Positions 24,277 to 37,901 are shown, counted from the stretch's first letter. The stretch is 64,000 nt of DNA from a candidate division KSB1 bacterium (GCA_034506255.1 JAPDPX010000002.1:506971-570970); one strand, 5' to 3'. A program made the numbers and translations. Notes: generated from the sequence alone by a model not told the origin.

Positions 24277-24699
24277 ATGGCAAAAAAAGTAGTCAAGGAA
24301 ATCAAACTGCAAATCCCGGGAGGGCAGGCCAATCCCGCGCCGCCAGTGGGCCCGGCACTTGGTCAGCATGGTGTGAATATCATGGAATTTTGCAAAGCAT
24401 TCAACGCCAAGACTGCCGATCGCCAGGGATTGGTCATTCCGGTTATCATCACTGTCTACTCCGACCGTTCTTTCACATTCGTGCTCAAGACGCCGCCGGC
24501 TTCGGTGCTGCTGCTGAAAGCCTTGGGCGCGGCCAAAGGCTCGGGCGAGCCCAATCGCAACAAGATCGGCAAGGTGACCAAAGAGCAGGTTCGGCAGATT
24601 GCACAGTCCAAGATGGAAGATTTGAACGCCAACGACCTGGAGGCCGCCATGCGCATGGTGCAGGGTACGGCACGCAGCATGGGCATTGAAGTTGTGTAA
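24277..24699 (+). CDS. rplK: Ribosomal protein uL11
   Basis: 140 residues. The N-terminal domain has the proline-rich [20 protein letters not shown] motif, which contacts the GTPase-associated rRNA; the C-terminal RNA-binding domain has [14 protein letters not shown]. uL11 forms the base of the stalk with L10/L12. The start has GAGAGCTGAGGC upstream. Confidence 0.97.
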   Translation: MAKKVVKEIKLQIPGGQANPAPPVGPALGQHGVNIMEFCKAFNAKTADRQGLVIPVIITVYSDRSFTFVLKTPPASVLLLKALGAAKGSGEPNRNKIGKVTKEQVRQIAQSKMEDLNANDLEAAMRMVQGTARSMGIEVV

Positions 24700-24748
24700 A
24701 GCAGGTGCAGCACTTCTTGAGAAACACTCCCAGACAGGGCCAGAAATT

Positions 24749-25453
24749 ATGAAACACAGCCGTCGCTATCGTGAGCTTGCCAAACTGATCGAGCCGGGCA
24801 AGGAATACTCCCTGGAGGAAGCGGTGGCGCTGTTGAAAAAAACGGCGACCGCCAAGTTCAATGAGACCATTGAAGTGGCCATGCGCCTGGGCGTCGATCC
24901 CCGGCACGCGGATCAGGTCGTGCGGGGCACGGTGTCCCTGCCTCATGGCACCGGCAAGACGGTGCGGGTGCTGGTGTTGTGCAAAAGTGCCAAGGAAGCG
25001 GAAGCGCGCGAGGCCGGGGCGGATTATGTCGGCTTCGAAGAGTACATCAAAAAAATCAATGAAGGCTGGTTTGATTTCGACGTCGTCATTGCCACGCCCG
25101 ATGTCATGGGTGAAGTTGGCAAGCTCGGCAAGGTGCTCGGGCCGCGCGGCCTGATGCCCAACCCCAAAAGCGGCACCGTCACTTTTGACGTCGGACAGGC
25201 GGTGAAGGAAGTCAAAGCCGGTAAAATCGAATTCCGGGTGGACAAGAACGGCATTCTCCATGTAAACGTTGGCAAGGCCTCTTTCACGGAAAGGCAGATT
25301 GCCGACAATGTGCGGACTTTTGTTGAAACCGTTCTCCGTCTGAAGCCGGCATCCTCGAAGGGCCAGTATGTGCGCAGCATCACGCTGTCGAGTACGATGG
25401 GGCCGGGCATCGCGATCGACAGCAATGCCGTGATGGGCGACCTCAAAGTTTAG
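24749..25453 (+). CDS. rplA: Ribosomal protein uL1
   Basis: The ATG at 24749 gives 234 residues, the family length, starting [17 protein letters not shown]; an upstream in-frame codon at 24686 would overlap rplK. The diagnostic segment [15 protein letters not shown] is present. uL1 forms the mobile L1 stalk at the E site and in many bacteria represses its own operon by binding the mRNA. Confidence 0.97.
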   Translation: MKHSRRYRELAKLIEPGKEYSLEEAVALLKKTATAKFNETIEVAMRLGVDPRHADQVVRGTVSLPHGTGKTVRVLVLCKSAKEAEAREAGADYVGFEEYIKKINEGWFDFDVVIATPDVMGEVGKLGKVLGPRGLMPNPKSGTVTFDVGQAVKEVKAGKIEFRVDKNGILHVNVGKASFTERQIADNVRTFVETVLRLKPASSKGQYVRSITLSSTMGPGIAIDSNAVMGDLKV

Positions 25454-25469
25454 ACTTTTGGAAGAGACC

Positions 25470-26018
25470 ATGCCACAAACCAAAGCAATTCGGCTGGAAA
25501 AACAGGAAGTCGTCCGTGATCTGGCCGCCCGATTGTCGGCGGCAAAAAGTGTCTTCGTGACTGACTACTCGGGCCTCACGGTTGAAGCGATTACCCGCTT
25601 GCGGCGGCAATTGCGCAAATCAAACGTTGATTATCGTGTCAGTAAAAACACGCTGACCCGCCTGGCCGCGACCCAGGTGGGGATGAAAGACATTGTGCCT
25701 CATCTTGAAGGCACGACTGCCATCGCCTTCGGCATGGGAGACCCGGCGGCGCCTGCCAGGGTGCTGCTCGATTTTCTGAAAAACAGCGAGAAGCCGACCA
25801 TCAAGGCCTTTGTGTTTGAGGGCCAGTTTTATGACGGCAAACTCGCCGAACAAATCTCCAAGCTGCCCAGCCGCAACGAGTTGCTGGCGCGTTTGCTGGG
25901 TGGTTTGAATGCGCCCGTCGCCGGCCTGGCCAACTCGTTGCAGGGCATTGTGCGCAAGCTGGCCTGTGCGCTCAATGCCCTCGCCGAACAGAAACAAAAG
26001 ACGGCAGCCACGCCCTGA
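25470..26018 (+). CDS. rplJ: Ribosomal protein uL10
   Basis: 182 residues from the ATG at 25470; a TTG at 25458 is in frame but the ATG has GGAAGAG just upstream. The N-terminal rRNA-binding domain (VFVTDYSGLTVEAITRLRRQLR, VSKNTLTRLA) is followed by the C-terminal helix that carries L7/L12 dimers. The gap to rplA is only 16 bp, so there is no room for a long autoregulatory leader between them. Confidence 0.96.
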   Translation: MPQTKAIRLEKQEVVRDLAARLSAAKSVFVTDYSGLTVEAITRLRRQLRKSNVDYRVSKNTLTRLAATQVGMKDIVPHLEGTTAIAFGMGDPAAPARVLLDFLKNSEKPTIKAFVFEGQFYDGKLAEQISKLPSRNELLARLLGGLNAPVAGLANSLQGIVRKLACALNALAEQKQKTAATP

Positions 26019-26105
26019 CCGGCGGACCGTGAAACCTTAGCGCCTCGGTGCATCGCACATGAGCGAGGCTTGTCATTTATTCATAAGGTCAAGAAGGAGG
26101 ACGTA

Positions 26106-26486
26106 GTGTCTACCACTGAATTCATCCAGGCGATCGAGAACATGAGTGTTCTTGAACTGTCCAATTTGGTCAAAGCCATCGAAGAGCGCTTCGGCGTGTC
26201 CGCGGCGGCACCCGCGGTTGCGATGATGCCCCAGGCTGGCGGTGCGATGCCGGCGCAAGCAGCGGCGGAAGAGAAGACGGAGTTCGACGTGGTGTTGGCC
26301 AATGCCGGCGCCAACAAGATCAACGTCATCAAAGTCGTGCGTTCGCTCACCAATCTCGGCTTGAAGGAAGCCAAGGATCTGGTGGACAGCGCCCCCAAGA
26401 CGCTCAAAGAGGGCATCAACAAGGAAGAGGCCCTGAAAATCAAAGCGCAACTCGAAGAAGCGGGCGCCACGGTCGAGATCAAGTAG
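26106..26486 (+). CDS. rplL: Ribosomal protein bL12 (L7/L12)
   Basis: The GTG at 26106 with AAGGAGG six bases upstream gives 126 residues beginning [13 protein letters not shown]. An upstream TTG would add 12 residues that include the Shine-Dalgarno itself. The dimerisation domain, the Ala/Met/Pro-rich hinge and the C-terminal factor-binding domain ([33 protein letters not shown]) are intact. It recruits elongation factors to the stalk. Confidence 0.96.
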   Translation: MSTTEFIQAIENMSVLELSNLVKAIEERFGVSAAAPAVAMMPQAGGAMPAQAAAEEKTEFDVVLANAGANKINVIKVVRSLTNLGLKEAKDLVDSAPKTLKEGINKEEALKIKAQLEEAGATVEIK

Positions 26487-26527
26487 CATCGCGGCCATCG
26501 CGCAACGTTCAGAATTTGACCCAGCCT

Positions 26528-26544
26528 TCTTTCCGCCGGAAAGA
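26528..26544 (+). promoter_or_regulatory. Small hairpin in the rplL-rpoB gap
   Basis: TCTTTCC pairs with GGAAAGA around a GCC loop, 27 bases before the rpoB start. In many bacteria the rplL-rpoB gap holds an attenuator or RNA-processing site that lowers rpoB expression relative to rplL; that role here is inference. Confidence 0.35.
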
Positions 26545-26570
26545 GGTTGCTGTTTACAGGTGCATGTTGC

Positions 26571-29500
26571 ATGGAGCATACCAACGAAAAGCGGCGCTCC
26601 TTTTCGAAGCTGAGCACCGTGATCGATCTGCCGGATTTGCTGGACATTCAGCTCAAGTCCTTCAATGAATTCCTGCAGCTCGATGTCGAGCCCTCGAAGC
26701 GCGACAACAAAGGACTACAGGCGGTTTTCAAAGGAATTTTCCCGATTTATGACAGTCGGGAAAATTTTTGTCTGGACTTCGTGGAATACTACATCGAGAA
26801 GCCCAAGTATGACATGGACGAATGTCAGGAGCGGGGCGTCACTTATTCCGTTCCGCTCAAAGCCAAGTTGCGGCTGTCGGTGAAGGACGAGGAAAGCGGC
26901 ACGTTCGGCGAAACCACCGAACAGATCGTCTACCTGGGCAACATCCCTGCCATGACCACCCGCGGCACCTTCATCATCAACGGCGCCGAGCGCATCGTGG
27001 TCAGCCAGCTTCATCGCTCCCCGGGGGTATTCTTCGATGAACTCAAGCATCCCAACGGCACCAAGCTCTTCTCCGCGCGCATCATCCCCCTGCGCGGCTC
27101 CTGGGTCGAGTTCCTCACCGACATCAGCGACGTCATGTACGTCTATATCGACCGGCGCAAGAAATTCCCGGTCACCACGTTGCTGCGGGCCATCGGCTAC
27201 TCCAGCGACAAGGATATTCTGCAGCTTTTTGACCTGATCGACGAAGTCAAGCTCGCTGACCCCAAAGTCAGGCAGTTTCTTGGCCGCCAGTCGATCAATG
27301 ATGTCGTCGATCGCGAGACCGGCGAAATCCTGCTCGAGAAAGATGCGGAGCTGACGGAAGAAGCGATCGAGCGTCTGAAAAAAGCCAGGATCACCACCGT
27401 GCGCCTGCTGCGTGCCGAGAGCGCCTACGGCCCGGAAGTGATTTCGAACACGCTGCGCCGCGACACCGCGCACTCGCAGGACGAGGCGTTGGAGGTGATT
27501 TATCGCCTATTGCGCTCCGGTGAACCGCCGGATTTGGACACCGCCAGGCAGTTTCTCGACCGCCTGTTTTTCAACCCCAAGCGCTATGATCTCGGCGAAG
27601 TCGGCCGTTACCGTTTAAACAAGAAGCTGGGGCTGGACATACCGGTGTCGACCACGGTGCTCACCGAAACCGACATCCTCACCATCATCAAATACCTGCT
27701 CGACATGCGCAACGGTCACCGCACTGCCGATGACATCGACCATCTGGGCAACCGCCGCATTCGTACGGTGGGCGAGCAGCTTGCGCAGCAGATGAGCGTC
27801 GGCCTGTCGCGCATGGCCCGCACCATCAAGGAGCGCATGAACCTGCGCGACAGTGAAAAACTCACCCCGCAGGATTTGGTGAATGCGCGCACCATCATCT
27901 CGGTGATCAACACCTTCTTCGGCACCAGCCAGCTCTCGCAGTTCATGGATCAAACCAACCCGCTGGCCGAATTGACTCACAAACGGCGCCTCTCGGCGCT
28001 CGGCCCCGGCGGGTTGACACGCGAACGCGCCGGCTTCGAAGTCCGGGACGTGCACTACACTCACTACGGCCGGCTGTGTCCGATCGAAACACCGGAAGGC
28101 CCGAACATTGGCTTGATTTCTTCGCTCACCACCTTTGCCCGCATTAATGATTTCGGCTTCATCGAGACGCCCTATCGCCGGGTCAAGAACGGCCGCGTGA
28201 CGAATGAAATCGAGTACCTGTCGGCCGATGATGAAGACCAGTATGTGATTGCCCAGGCCAATGCGCCGATCGACAACAAAGGGCATTTCATCAGCAATCG
28301 CGTGAAGGCGCGGATCAAGGGCGAGTTTCCCGTGGTGCAGCCCGAGGAAGTGCACTACATGGACGTCTCGCCCAACCAGATCGTATCCGCGGCCGCGGCG
28401 CTCATTCCGTTTCTGGAACACGATGATGCCAACCGCGCGCTCATGGGCTCCAACATGCAGCGCCAGGCGGTGCCGCTGCTGGTGCCGGAGGCGCCTCTGG
28501 TCGGCACCGGTTTCGAAGCCAAAGTCGCCCGCGATTCGCGTGCCATGATCATTTCCGAGCATGACGGGGTCGTGGAGCATGTCGAAGCGGACAAGATCGT
28601 CATCCGCAAGGATCCCTCGCCGGGGCGTGGCAAGAAAACCGATCTGGAAACCCTGTTGAATTTTGAAGAATCCGATCTGGTGACTTACCGCTGCACCAAG
28701 TTCATGCGCACCAACCAGGATACCTGCATCAATCAACGGCCTCTTGTGCGCGTGGGGGACCGCGTCAAGAAGGGGGATGTGCTGGCCGACGGTTGTGCCA
28801 CCCAGGGCGGCGAGCTGGCTCTGGGTCGCAATGTCCTGGTGGCGTTCATGCCCTGGCGGGGATACAATTTCGAAGACGCCATTGTCATCTCCGAGCGCGT
28901 GGTCCAGAAGGACATTTACACCTCGCTGCACATCGAGGAATTTGAGCTGCAAGTGCGCGACACCAAGCGTGGCGAGGAAGAGCTGACCCGCGAAATCCCC
29001 AACGTCTCCGAAGAATCGACCAAGGATCTCGACGAGAACGGCATCATTCGCGTGGGTGCGGAAGTGGTGGCGGGCGACATTCTCGTCGGCAAAGTCACGC
29101 CCAAAGGCGAAACCGACCCCACGCCGGAAGAGAAACTGTTGAAGGCAATATTCGGCGAAAAAGCGGGCGATGTCAAGGATGCTTCGCTCAAGGCGCCGCC
29201 GGGCTTGAAAGGCATCGTGATCGACACCAAACTTTTCTCGCGCAAGAAAAAGGATGCCAAGTCCAAGCGCCAGGAAAAGAAGAAGGTCGATGAGATCGAA
29301 GAATGGCACACCCGGGAATTGAACCGGATCAAGCAACTGCGCAACGAGAAGCTCATCAATTTGCTGTCCGGCGAGACCGCGGCAACCATTCGCGACCTGC
29401 ACGGCAAAGTGGTGGTGCGCGCCAGCACCGAACTGACTCCCGAGCGTCTTGCGGAGCTGGATTTCGACAAACTCGACCGCGGTGAGGGCTGGACGGAAAA

Positions 29501-30377
29501 AAAGCGCATCAACGAACTGGTGGAGGCCCTGTTCTCCGCATATGAGCGCAAGGTGCAGGACACGGAAGAAGAGTACGAACGTCGCAAGCTCAAGATCATT
29601 GTGGGCGATGAATTGCCGCCCGGCATCGTGCAGCTTGCCAAGGTTTATGTCGCCAAAAAGCGCAAGCTGATGGTGGGCGACAAAATGGCCGGCCGCCATG
29701 GCAACAAGGGTGTTGTTGCCAAGATCGTTCCGATCGAAGACATGCCCTATCTGGAGGACGGCACGCCGGTTGACATCGTGCTCAACCCGCTGGGGGTGCC
29801 TTCACGCATGAATCTCGGTCAGATTTTTGAAACCAATTTGGGCTGGGCGGCTGCCAAGCTCGGGTTGAAATATGCCACCCCGGTTTTCGATGGTGCCAGC
29901 GAGGAAGAAGTTGTTGAAGAAATGAAACGTGCCGGCATTCCGGAGGATGGCAAGGTGGTGCTGTACGATGGCCGCACCGGCGAGCCTTTCAACGAGCGGG
30001 TCACGGTCGGCCAAATCTACATGCTCAAACTCTCCCACCTGGTGGAAGACAAGATTCATGCCCGCTCGATCGGGCCGTATTCCTTGATCACCCAGCAACC
30101 GCTGGGCGGGAAGGCGCAGTTTGGCGGCCAGCGGTTTGGTGAAATGGAAGTCTGGGCTTTGGAAGCATATGGTGCCGCATACACCCTGCAGGAAATCCTG
30201 ACAGTGAAATCCGATGATGTCCGCGGCCGTTCCAAGGTGTATGAGGCCATCGTCAAGGGTGACAATTTACCCGAGCCCGGCCTGCCGGAATCCTTCAATG
30301 TTCTCATTCGGGAATTGCAGGGTCTGGGGTTGGATGTTGAGCTCATCGATGACAGTGGGAACGGCAAGTCCAACTGA
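26571..30377 (+). CDS. rpoB: RNA polymerase beta subunit
   Basis: I start at the ATG at 26571 (1268 residues, [15 protein letters not shown]). Typical segments include PGVFFD, the rifampicin-region [20 protein letters not shown] then [28 protein letters not shown], the active-site [12 protein letters not shown], and the C-terminal [20 protein letters not shown]. The 1268-residue length is within the normal range without large lineage inserts. rpoC follows after 77 bp. Confidence 0.98.
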   Translation: MEHTNEKRRSFSKLSTVIDLPDLLDIQLKSFNEFLQLDVEPSKRDNKGLQAVFKGIFPIYDSRENFCLDFVEYYIEKPKYDMDECQERGVTYSVPLKAKLRLSVKDEESGTFGETTEQIVYLGNIPAMTTRGTFIINGAERIVVSQLHRSPGVFFDELKHPNGTKLFSARIIPLRGSWVEFLTDISDVMYVYIDRRKKFPVTTLLRAIGYSSDKDILQLFDLIDEVKLADPKVRQFLGRQSINDVVDRETGEILLEKDAELTEEAIERLKKARITTVRLLRAESAYGPEVISNTLRRDTAHSQDEALEVIYRLLRSGEPPDLDTARQFLDRLFFNPKRYDLGEVGRYRLNKKLGLDIPVSTTVLTETDILTIIKYLLDMRNGHRTADDIDHLGNRRIRTVGEQLAQQMSVGLSRMARTIKERMNLRDSEKLTPQDLVNARTIISVINTFFGTSQLSQFMDQTNPLAELTHKRRLSALGPGGLTRERAGFEVRDVHYTHYGRLCPIETPEGPNIGLISSLTTFARINDFGFIETPYRRVKNGRVTNEIEYLSADDEDQYVIAQANAPIDNKGHFISNRVKARIKGEFPVVQPEEVHYMDVSPNQIVSAAAALIPFLEHDDANRALMGSNMQRQAVPLLVPEAPLVGTGFEAKVARDSRAMIISEHDGVVEHVEADKIVIRKDPSPGRGKKTDLETLLNFEESDLVTYRCTKFMRTNQDTCINQRPLVRVGDRVKKGDVLADGCATQGGELALGRNVLVAFMPWRGYNFEDAIVISERVVQKDIYTSLHIEEFELQVRDTKRGEEELTREIPNVSEESTKDLDENGIIRVGAEVVAGDILVGKVTPKGETDPTPEEKLLKAIFGEKAGDVKDASLKAPPGLKGIVIDTKLFSRKKKDAKSKRQEKKKVDEIEEWHTRELNRIKQLRNEKLINLLSGETAATIRDLHGKVVVRASTELTPERLAELDFDKLDRGEGWTEKKRINELVEALFSAYERKVQDTEEEYERRKLKIIVGDELPPGIVQLAKVYVAKKRKLMVGDKMAGRHGNKGVVAKIVPIEDMPYLEDGTPVDIVLNPLGVPSRMNLGQIFETNLGWAAAKLGLKYATPVFDGASEEEVVEEMKRAGIPEDGKVVLYDGRTGEPFNERVTVGQIYMLKLSHLVEDKIHARSIGPYSLITQQPLGGKAQFGGQRFGEMEVWALEAYGAAYTLQEILTVKSDDVRGRSKVYEAIVKGDNLPEPGLPESFNVLIRELQGLGLDVELIDDSGNGKSN

Positions 30378-30454
30378 CCGGCCTTGCGGTTTGCTCTGAC
30401 TGTGTGAAAAGCGTTGCCTTTGGAATAACCTCTCTGATGCAGTGGAGGTGAGTT

Positions 30455-33400
30455 TTGACATACTTTCCGAAACAGGATGCGGCCGCCCGTCGCAGCTTTA
30501 ATGCCATCGCCATCAGCCTCGCCTCGCCGGACAAGATCCTCGAGCGGTCACATGGCGAAGTGACCAAGCCGGAGACGATCAACTATCGGTCGTTCAAGCC
30601 GGAAAAAGACGGCCTGTTTTGCGAGAAAATCTTCGGCCCGGTGCGCGATTGGGAATGCCATTGTGGCAAATACAAGCGCATTCGCTACAAAGGCATCGTC
30701 TGCGATCGCTGTGGCGTCGAAGTGACCACTAAATCGGTGCGCCGCGAACGCATGGGGCACATCACCCTCGCGGTGCCGGTGGTGCACATTTGGTACTGGA
30801 AGGCCCTGCCCTCCAAGATTGGCTACATTCTGGGCATGAGCGGCAAAGACCTGGAGAAGGTCATCTACTATGAATCTTATGTCGTGATTCAACCCGGTCG
30901 CAGCGGCCTGAAACCCAAAGAGCTGATCACCGAGGACGATTATTTCCGCATCTTGTCGGAACTGGGGGAAAACACCGGTGGCAACGAGCCGGGCACCGAG
31001 GCTTTCATCGCCAAGATTGGCGGGGAAGCTATTCTGGATTTGCTCAAGCGTGCGGATCCGGCGCAACTCTCGATGGAATTGCGTCAGCAGGTCAAAACGG
31101 AGACTTCTTTCCAGCGCAAAACCGAAGCCCTGAAGCGCTTGAAGGTGATTGAGGCGATCAAGCGCAGCAACAATCGCCCCGAGTGGATGGTGCTCTCCGT
31201 CATTCCGGTGATTCCGCCGGAATTGCGGCCGCTGGTGCCCCTGGAGGGCGGCCGGTTTGCGACTTCGGACCTGAATGATCTCTACCGCCGTGTCATTATC
31301 CGCAACAATCGGCTGAAGAAGCTGATGGAGATCAAGGCGCCGGAAGTGATCCTGCGCAACGAGAAGCGCATGCTGCAGGAGGCGGTCGACGCGCTGTTCG
31401 ACAACGGCCGCAAGACGGCAGCGGTGCGTGGTGACGGCAACCGCCCGTTGAAGTCGCTGTCCGACATGCTGCGCGGCAAGCAGGGGCGCTTTCGCCAGAA
31501 TTTGCTCGGCAAGCGCATTGACTATTCCGGCCGCTCGGTGATCGTTGTCGGTCCCGAGCTGCGGCTGCATGAGTGCGGCCTGCCCAAAGAAATGGCGCTC
31601 GAGCTGTTCAAGCCGTTTGTCATTCGCAAGCTCGTCGAACGTTCGATCGCCAAAACGGTGAAAAGTGCGAAAAAGATGGTGGACCGCCGCGATGGCAGTG
31701 TGTGGGATATCCTGGAAGAGATCATCGACGATCATCCCATCCTGCTGAACCGCGCCCCCACCCTGCACCGTCTGGGCATTCAGGCCTTTCAACCGATTTT
31801 GATTGAAGGCAAGGCGATTCAGATCCACCCATTGGTGTGCGCGGCGTTCAATGCGGACTTTGACGGCGATCAGATGGCGGTGCACGTCCCGTTGAGCTAT
31901 TATGCACAAACCGAGACCCGCCTGCTGATGCTGTCGAGCCACAACATCCTGTCACCGGCATCCGGGCGGCCCCTGGCCATTCCCAGCCAGGATATCGTGC
32001 TGGGCATTTATTATCTCACCAAGGCGAAGAGCGGTCTGCCGGGCGAGGGAAAGATTTTTGCCAACGTCGAGGAAGTCAATATTGCCTATCATACCAATCA
32101 GATCGCCCTGCATACCAAGATCAAAGTCCGCATCGATGGCAAACTCATCGAAACAACCGTGGGCCGGGTGCTGCTCAACCGGATCGTGCCGCGCGAAGTC
32201 GGCTTCGTCAATGAGCTGCTTACCAAAAAACGTCTGGAGGAGTTGACCTCCCAGGTCTACAAGCAGCTCGGCAACTACAAAACCGCCCTGTTCCTGGATG
32301 AACTCAAGCAGCTCGGCTTCCACTTCGCGATGCTCTCCGGGGTGACCGTTGGGGTGAAGGATGTGATCATCCCGGATGAGAAGAACAAGTTCCTGGAAGA
32401 TGCCTTCAAAAAGGCGCATACAATTCAGAATCAGTATGAAAAGGGCGTGATCACCGACGGCGAGCGCTACAACCAGATCATCGACATCTGGACGCACACC
32501 ACCAGTGATGTGGCGGAGAAGATGTTTGATCGCTTGCAGGCTGACCGACAGGGCTTCAATCCCATCTTCATGATGGCCGATTCCGGGGCGCGCGGCTCCA
32601 AGGAGCAGATTCGGCAGCTTGCCGGCATGCGTGGTTTGATGGCCAAGCCGCAGAAGAAAATGACCGGCCAGATGGGCGAAATCATCGAGAATCCCATCAC
32701 CGCGAATTTCCGGGAAGGTCTGTCGGTGCTGGAGTACTTCATTTCCACGCATGGCGCGCGCAAGGGTCTGGCGGACACCGCGTTGAAAACTGCGGACGCG
32801 GGTTACCTCACCCGCCGCCTGGTCGATGTGGCACAAGACGTCATCATTTCGATGGAAGACTGTGGCACGATTCTCGGCCTGCGCATCGGAGATTTGAAGG
32901 AAGGGGAGGAAGTTATCGAGCCGTTGCGTGACCGCATTCTGGGCCGCGTCGTGCAGGAGGATATTTACAATCCCGATACCGGCGAGATCATCTGCACCGC
33001 CGGCGATCTCATCGATGAAGACCGCGCTGATCAGATTTCCAACATCGGTCTCGAAACGGTGTTGATTCGTTCCGTGCTGACCTGCGAGGCCGAGCGCGGT
33101 GTGTGTGCCCGCTGCTATGGCCGCAATCTTGCCACTGGCAAGATGGTCGATATCGGCGAGGCGGTGGGCGTGATGGCTGCTCAATCGATTGGCGAGCCGG
33201 GAACGCAGTTGACCCTGCGCACCTTCCACATTGGCGGCACCGCCTCCCGCATTGCGGCACAATCGCAATTGAGCGCGAAGAACGACGGCATCGTGAAGTT
33301 CGAGAATCTCAAGTCGGTGTTGCATGGCGATGGCACCACCATAGCGGTGGGCCGCAATGGCAAGCTCAAGATCATTGATGAGAACAACCGCACGGTGGCG

Positions 33401-34669
33401 CAATACATCATTCCCTACGGCGCCAACTTGCTGGTGAAGGAAGATGAGGCCGTCAAGCGCGGTAAAATTCTCTTCCGCTGGGATCCCTATACCGCCAGCA
33501 TTCTCGCCAATCATGACGGCGTCGTCAGGTTCGTGGATATCCGCGAGAATATCACCATGCGCGAGGAGCTTGATGAGACCACCGGCCTGAAGCAGCGGGT
33601 CATCATCGAGACGCGTCTGCGCAATCTCAGCCCGCAAATTCATATCATGGAAGGCGATCGCAAGCTCAGCACCTACATCCTGCCGACCCGTTCGCACTTG
33701 CAGGTGCACGACGGCCAGGAGGTCAAGGCCGGTGATGTGCTGGTGAAGATTCCGCGTGAGATTGCCAAAACCCGTGATATCACCGGTGGTTTGCCGCGCG
33801 TGGCGGAGCTGTTTGAAGCGCGCCGCCCGAAGGAACCGGCGATCGTGAGCGAGATCGACGGTCAGGTCAAATTCGGGGAAATACGCCGTGGCGTTCGCAA
33901 AATCACCATTGTTTCGCGGGATGGCAAGGAAGAAAAGGTCTATCAGATTCCGTATGGCAAACACGTACTCGTGCACGATGGTGATTGGGTGCAGGCGGGT
34001 GAGAAACTCTCGGAAGGCTCGATCGCGCCGCAGGATATTCTGAATATCATGGGGCCGAACAAAGTGCAGGAGTACCTGGTGAATGAAATCCAGGAAGTTT
34101 ACCGCCTGCAAGGCGTTCGCATCAATGACAAGCACATTGAAGTCATCGTGCGGCAGATGCTGCAGAAGGTGAAGATCGAAGATCCGGGAGATACGGCTTA
34201 TTTGGAAGGCGATCAAGTTGACAAGATTCGCTTCCTTGCCGAAAACGAGTCGATGAAGCAGCGGGTGGTGGTTACCGACCCTGGTGATTCCAAGTTGGCG
34301 GTGGATGCATTGCTTGACCAGGCCGAAGTCGACCGTCTGAACGACAAGTTGAAGGCCGCCGGCAAGAACCCAATCAAATTCCGTCCGGCGAAACCTGCGA
34401 CTTTTCAACCCCTGCTGCTCGGTATTACCAAGGCTTCTTTGACCACGGATAGTTTTATCTCCGCGGCCTCCTTCCAGGAGACCACCCGTGTTCTCACCGA
34501 GGCGTCAATCGAAGGGAAAGTCGACCGGCTGCTGGGTCTGAAGGAGAATGTCATTATGGGCAATCTCATTCCAGCAGGCACGGGTCTGAGCAAGTTCAGG
34601 CGACTGCGAGTCTTCCTGGATGACCAGATCGGTGAAATGGAGACCACCATAAAAACTGCCGTCGGGTAG
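30455..34669 (+). CDS. rpoC: RNA polymerase beta' subunit
   Basis: A TTG start with GTGGAGGTGAG directly upstream gives 1404 residues. The N-terminal zinc site [20 protein letters not shown], the catalytic [12 protein letters not shown] with the three Mg-binding Asp, the trigger-loop region and the second zinc cluster ([13 protein letters not shown]) are all present, and the C-terminus ends normally. The rpsL promoter region follows. Confidence 0.98.
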   Translation: MTYFPKQDAAARRSFNAIAISLASPDKILERSHGEVTKPETINYRSFKPEKDGLFCEKIFGPVRDWECHCGKYKRIRYKGIVCDRCGVEVTTKSVRRERMGHITLAVPVVHIWYWKALPSKIGYILGMSGKDLEKVIYYESYVVIQPGRSGLKPKELITEDDYFRILSELGENTGGNEPGTEAFIAKIGGEAILDLLKRADPAQLSMELRQQVKTETSFQRKTEALKRLKVIEAIKRSNNRPEWMVLSVIPVIPPELRPLVPLEGGRFATSDLNDLYRRVIIRNNRLKKLMEIKAPEVILRNEKRMLQEAVDALFDNGRKTAAVRGDGNRPLKSLSDMLRGKQGRFRQNLLGKRIDYSGRSVIVVGPELRLHECGLPKEMALELFKPFVIRKLVERSIAKTVKSAKKMVDRRDGSVWDILEEIIDDHPILLNRAPTLHRLGIQAFQPILIEGKAIQIHPLVCAAFNADFDGDQMAVHVPLSYYAQTETRLLMLSSHNILSPASGRPLAIPSQDIVLGIYYLTKAKSGLPGEGKIFANVEEVNIAYHTNQIALHTKIKVRIDGKLIETTVGRVLLNRIVPREVGFVNELLTKKRLEELTSQVYKQLGNYKTALFLDELKQLGFHFAMLSGVTVGVKDVIIPDEKNKFLEDAFKKAHTIQNQYEKGVITDGERYNQIIDIWTHTTSDVAEKMFDRLQADRQGFNPIFMMADSGARGSKEQIRQLAGMRGLMAKPQKKMTGQMGEIIENPITANFREGLSVLEYFISTHGARKGLADTALKTADAGYLTRRLVDVAQDVIISMEDCGTILGLRIGDLKEGEEVIEPLRDRILGRVVQEDIYNPDTGEIICTAGDLIDEDRADQISNIGLETVLIRSVLTCEAERGVCARCYGRNLATGKMVDIGEAVGVMAAQSIGEPGTQLTLRTFHIGGTASRIAAQSQLSAKNDGIVKFENLKSVLHGDGTTIAVGRNGKLKIIDENNRTVAQYIIPYGANLLVKEDEAVKRGKILFRWDPYTASILANHDGVVRFVDIRENITMREELDETTGLKQRVIIETRLRNLSPQIHIMEGDRKLSTYILPTRSHLQVHDGQEVKAGDVLVKIPREIAKTRDITGGLPRVAELFEARRPKEPAIVSEIDGQVKFGEIRRGVRKITIVSRDGKEEKVYQIPYGKHVLVHDGDWVQAGEKLSEGSIAPQDILNIMGPNKVQEYLVNEIQEVYRLQGVRINDKHIEVIVRQMLQKVKIEDPGDTAYLEGDQVDKIRFLAENESMKQRVVVTDPGDSKLAVDALLDQAEVDRLNDKLKAAGKNPIKFRPAKPATFQPLLLGITKASLTTDSFISAASFQETTRVLTEASIEGKVDRLLGLKENVIMGNLIPAGTGLSKFRRLRVFLDDQIGEMETTIKTAVG

Positions 34670-34711
34670 GGAGCCTTGTCTCGTGATGCTGGCATTGCCA
34701 GAACAAAAATA

Positions 34712-34740
34712 TTGCTTTATTAAAGTGCCTTGTTTATATT
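34712..34740 (+). promoter_or_regulatory. Candidate promoter of the rpsL-rpsG-fusA-tuf operon
   Basis: TTGCTT (34712-34717) and TATATT (34735-34740) are exactly 17 bp apart in the AT-rich rpoC-rpsL gap, about 29 bases before the rpsL start. Confidence 0.6.
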
Positions 34741-34768
34741 CACACTCTGTAATTTTACAGGAGCTTGC

Positions 34769-35152
34769 TTGCCAACCATAAATCAATTGGTCCGCCTCGG
34801 GCGGAAGAAGATCGGACGAAAGACGACTGCGCCGGCTTTGGCTGGCTCACCACAACGGCGGGGTGTTTGTACAAGAGTGTACACAACCACCCCCAAAAAG
34901 CCGAACTCCGCGTTGCGCAAAGTCGCGCGCGTTCGATTGACAAACAGCTATGAGGTTACCGCCTACATTCCCGGTGAGGGTCACAATCTCCAGGAGCATT
35001 CGATCGTTTTGATTCGTGGCGGCCGCGTGAAAGACCTGCCGGGTGTGCGTTATCATATTGTCCGTGGCGTCTACGACACGGCAGGCGTACAAGAGCGCCA
35101 TCAAGGACGTTCGAAGTACGGCACGAAAAAGAAATCAACCGCGAGCAAATAA
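34769..35152 (+). CDS. rpsL: Ribosomal protein uS12
   Basis: The TTG at 34769 with ACAGGAG six bases upstream gives 127 residues beginning with the canonical [13 protein letters not shown] after the initiator; an upstream ATG would add a non-homologous extension. The decoding-site loops [12 protein letters not shown] and [13 protein letters not shown] are wild type. uS12 contacts the A site and monitors codon-anticodon pairing. Confidence 0.96.
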   Translation: MPTINQLVRLGRKKIGRKTTAPALAGSPQRRGVCTRVYTTTPKKPNSALRKVARVRLTNSYEVTAYIPGEGHNLQEHSIVLIRGGRVKDLPGVRYHIVRGVYDTAGVQERHQGRSKYGTKKKSTASK

Positions 35153-35158
35153 TTTTGA

Positions 35159-35632
<474 letters not shown>

Positions 35633-35702
35633 GCCGGTGGGGAAGGGCACACCACTGCTGTGCAAAATCTTTTTTCGCCAACGTCTCAATCTCCATCGAG
35701 AA

Positions 35703-35722
35703 GCCTGACGCCTGCGTCAGGC
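35703..35722 (+). promoter_or_regulatory. Intercistronic hairpin between rpsG and fusA
   Basis: GCCTGACG pairs perfectly with CGTCAGGC around a CCTG loop. No U-run follows, so it is not an intrinsic terminator. A second stem (35768-35775 with 35786-35793, AGAGAAAA and TTTTCTCT) lies just before the fusA ribosome-binding site. Such structures could tune translation or mRNA decay in the str operon. Confidence 0.4.
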
Positions 35723-35813
35723 ACATAACCTGAAGTGTGCTGTTGCGAGCAATCTCCACTCGCCTTGAGAGAAAAGCACGTCGGGTTTTCTCTTGGGAAA
35801 AGTGGAGTTTTTT

Positions 35814-37901
35814 ATGTCTAATATGAGCCAGGATCTATCGAAAACTCGAAATATCGGCATCATGGCGCATATCGATGCCGGCAAAACCACCACCACGGAG
35901 CGCATCCTGTTCTACACCGGCCGGATTCATCGCATGGGCGAGGTGCATGACGGTGCCGCCACCACCGATTGGATGGAGCAGGAACGCGAACGTGGTATTA
36001 CGATCACTTCGGCTGCCATTACTTGCCATTGGAAGAATCATCGCATCAACATCATTGACACCCCCGGCCATGTGGACTTCACCATCGAGGTGGAACGCTC
36101 GCTGCGCGTTCTCGATGGTGCCGTCGCGCTTTTCTGCGCGGTGGGCGGGGTGGAGCCGCAATCTGAAACGGTGTGGCGGCAGGCCGACCGCTATCGCGTG
36201 CCGCGCCTGGCTTTTATCAATAAAATGGATCGCGTCGGCGCCGATTTCTATGGCGCCGTTCAAATGATCAAGGAACGGCTGGGAGCCAACGCCGTGCCGC
36301 TCCAAATCCCGCTGGGTGAGGGCGAGTTGTTCACCGGCTTGATCGATCTGATCAAGATGAAGGCGGTCGTGTATTCTGATGAGGTCCTGGGCAAACATTG
36401 GGAAGAAATCGAAATTCCCAGTGAACTCGTTGAAAAAGCCCGGGAGTATCGCACCAAATTGCTTGAAGCCGTTTCGGAGTATGACGACTCCCTGATGGTG
36501 AAGTACCTGCATGACGAGCCCATCGGCGAAGAGGAGATTCATGCCGCCATTCGCAGGGCGACCATCGATGTCAGCATGGTTCCGGTTTTGTGCGGCTCCG
36601 CTTTCAAGAACAAGGGGGTGCAGCGTTTGCTCGATGCGGTGACTTATTATTTGCCTTCCCCCAGCGATTTGCCGGACGTTAAGGGCACCCATCCCAAAAC
36701 CAATGAGGAAGTCACCCGCAAACCGTCGCCCAGCGAGCCGTTTTCGGCGCTGGCCTTTAAAATCATGACGGATCCCTACGTCGGCAAACTCACTTACTTT
36801 CGGGTCTATTCCGGCACGATTACCGTGGGCAGTTATGTTTACAACAGTTCGACCGGCACCAAGGAGCGGGTGGGCCGGTTGTTGTTGATGTCCGCCAACA
36901 AACGGGATGACATCGAACAGGCGCAGGCCGGCGACATCGTCGCCGCCGTCGGTTTGAAAAACACCAAAACCGGCCACACCCTCTGCGATGAAAAGAAACC
37001 GATCGTGCTGGAGGCGATGCATTTCCCCGAGCCGGTTATTTCGGTGGCGATCGAGCCCAAAACCAAGGCCGACCAGGATGCGCTGGGAGAGTCACTCGCC
37101 AAGCTGGCCGAGGAAGACCCCACTTTCAAAGTTCGCACCGACGAGGAAACGGGCCAGACTTTGATTGCAGGCATGGGCGAGCTGCATCTGGAAATTCTCG
37201 TTGACCGCTTGGTGCGCGAGTTCAAGGTTCATGCCAACGTTGGCAAGCCGCAGGTGGCCTACAAGGAGACCATTCGCAAAAAAGTGGAGGGCGTGGGCAA
37301 GTTCATCCGGCAAAGCGGCGGGCGCGGCCAGTATGGCCATGTCGTCATCGAGCTCGAGCCCAATGAGCCGGGCAAGGGTTTTGAATTCGAAAGCAAGATC
37401 ATCGGCGGTGTGGTTCCGAAGGAATACATCAAGCCGACGATGGAGGGCATACAGGAGGCCATGCAAAACGGGGTGCTCGCGGGCTACCCGGTGGTTGATG
37501 TGAAAGCCAGCCTGATCGACGGCTCATATCACGAAGTGGATTCTTCCGAAATGGCCTTCAAGATCGCCGGTTCGATGGCATTCAAGGATGCCGCCAAAAA
37601 AGCATCGCCGGTTTTGCTGGAACCCGTGATGGACGTCGAGGTGGTGGTGCCGGAAAATTACATGGGCGATGTCATGGGTGATCTGAATTCCCGGCGCGGT
37701 CGCATTCGCGGCATGTTTCCGCGCGGCCACGCCCAGGTGATTGCCGCCAGCGTGCCGCTGAGCGAGATGTTCGGTTATGCGACCACCCTGCGCTCGATTA
37801 CACAGGGTCGCGCCATTTACACCATGCAGTTTTCCCACTACGATCAGGTGCCCCAGTCGATTGCGGACACTCTGACCGAAAGCGTCAAGAGCCAAAGATG
37901 A
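35814..37901 (+). CDS. fusA: Elongation factor G
   Basis: The ATG at 35814 (GTGGAG eight bases upstream) gives 695 residues; an in-frame codon at 35793 falls inside a hairpin. GTPase motifs are [34 protein letters not shown] and [10 protein letters not shown]; domains II-V follow with the tip segment [13 protein letters not shown] catalyses translocation and, with RRF, ribosome recycling. It is full length and single-copy in the window. Confidence 0.98.
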   Translation: MSNMSQDLSKTRNIGIMAHIDAGKTTTTERILFYTGRIHRMGEVHDGAATTDWMEQERERGITITSAAITCHWKNHRINIIDTPGHVDFTIEVERSLRVLDGAVALFCAVGGVEPQSETVWRQADRYRVPRLAFINKMDRVGADFYGAVQMIKERLGANAVPLQIPLGEGELFTGLIDLIKMKAVVYSDEVLGKHWEEIEIPSELVEKAREYRTKLLEAVSEYDDSLMVKYLHDEPIGEEEIHAAIRRATIDVSMVPVLCGSAFKNKGVQRLLDAVTYYLPSPSDLPDVKGTHPKTNEEVTRKPSPSEPFSALAFKIMTDPYVGKLTYFRVYSGTITVGSYVYNSSTGTKERVGRLLLMSANKRDDIEQAQAGDIVAAVGLKNTKTGHTLCDEKKPIVLEAMHFPEPVISVAIEPKTKADQDALGESLAKLAEEDPTFKVRTDEETGQTLIAGMGELHLEILVDRLVREFKVHANVGKPQVAYKETIRKKVEGVGKFIRQSGGRGQYGHVVIELEPNEPGKGFEFESKIIGGVVPKEYIKPTMEGIQEAMQNGVLAGYPVVDVKASLIDGSYHEVDSSEMAFKIAGSMAFKDAAKKASPVLLEPVMDVEVVVPENYMGDVMGDLNSRRGRIRGMFPRGHAQVIAASVPLSEMFGYATTLRSITQGRAIYTMQFSHYDQVPQSIADTLTESVKSQR

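Noticed and set aside
27615..29699. 694-codon open frame on the minus strand inside rpoB
   Set aside because: It is the antisense shadow of rpoB codons in GC-rich DNA; it shows no family features and overlaps an essential gene completely.
31952..34408. 818-codon open frame on the minus strand inside rpoC
   Set aside because: Antisense shadow of rpoC with His/Ala/Gly-rich composition typical of reverse-frame artefacts.
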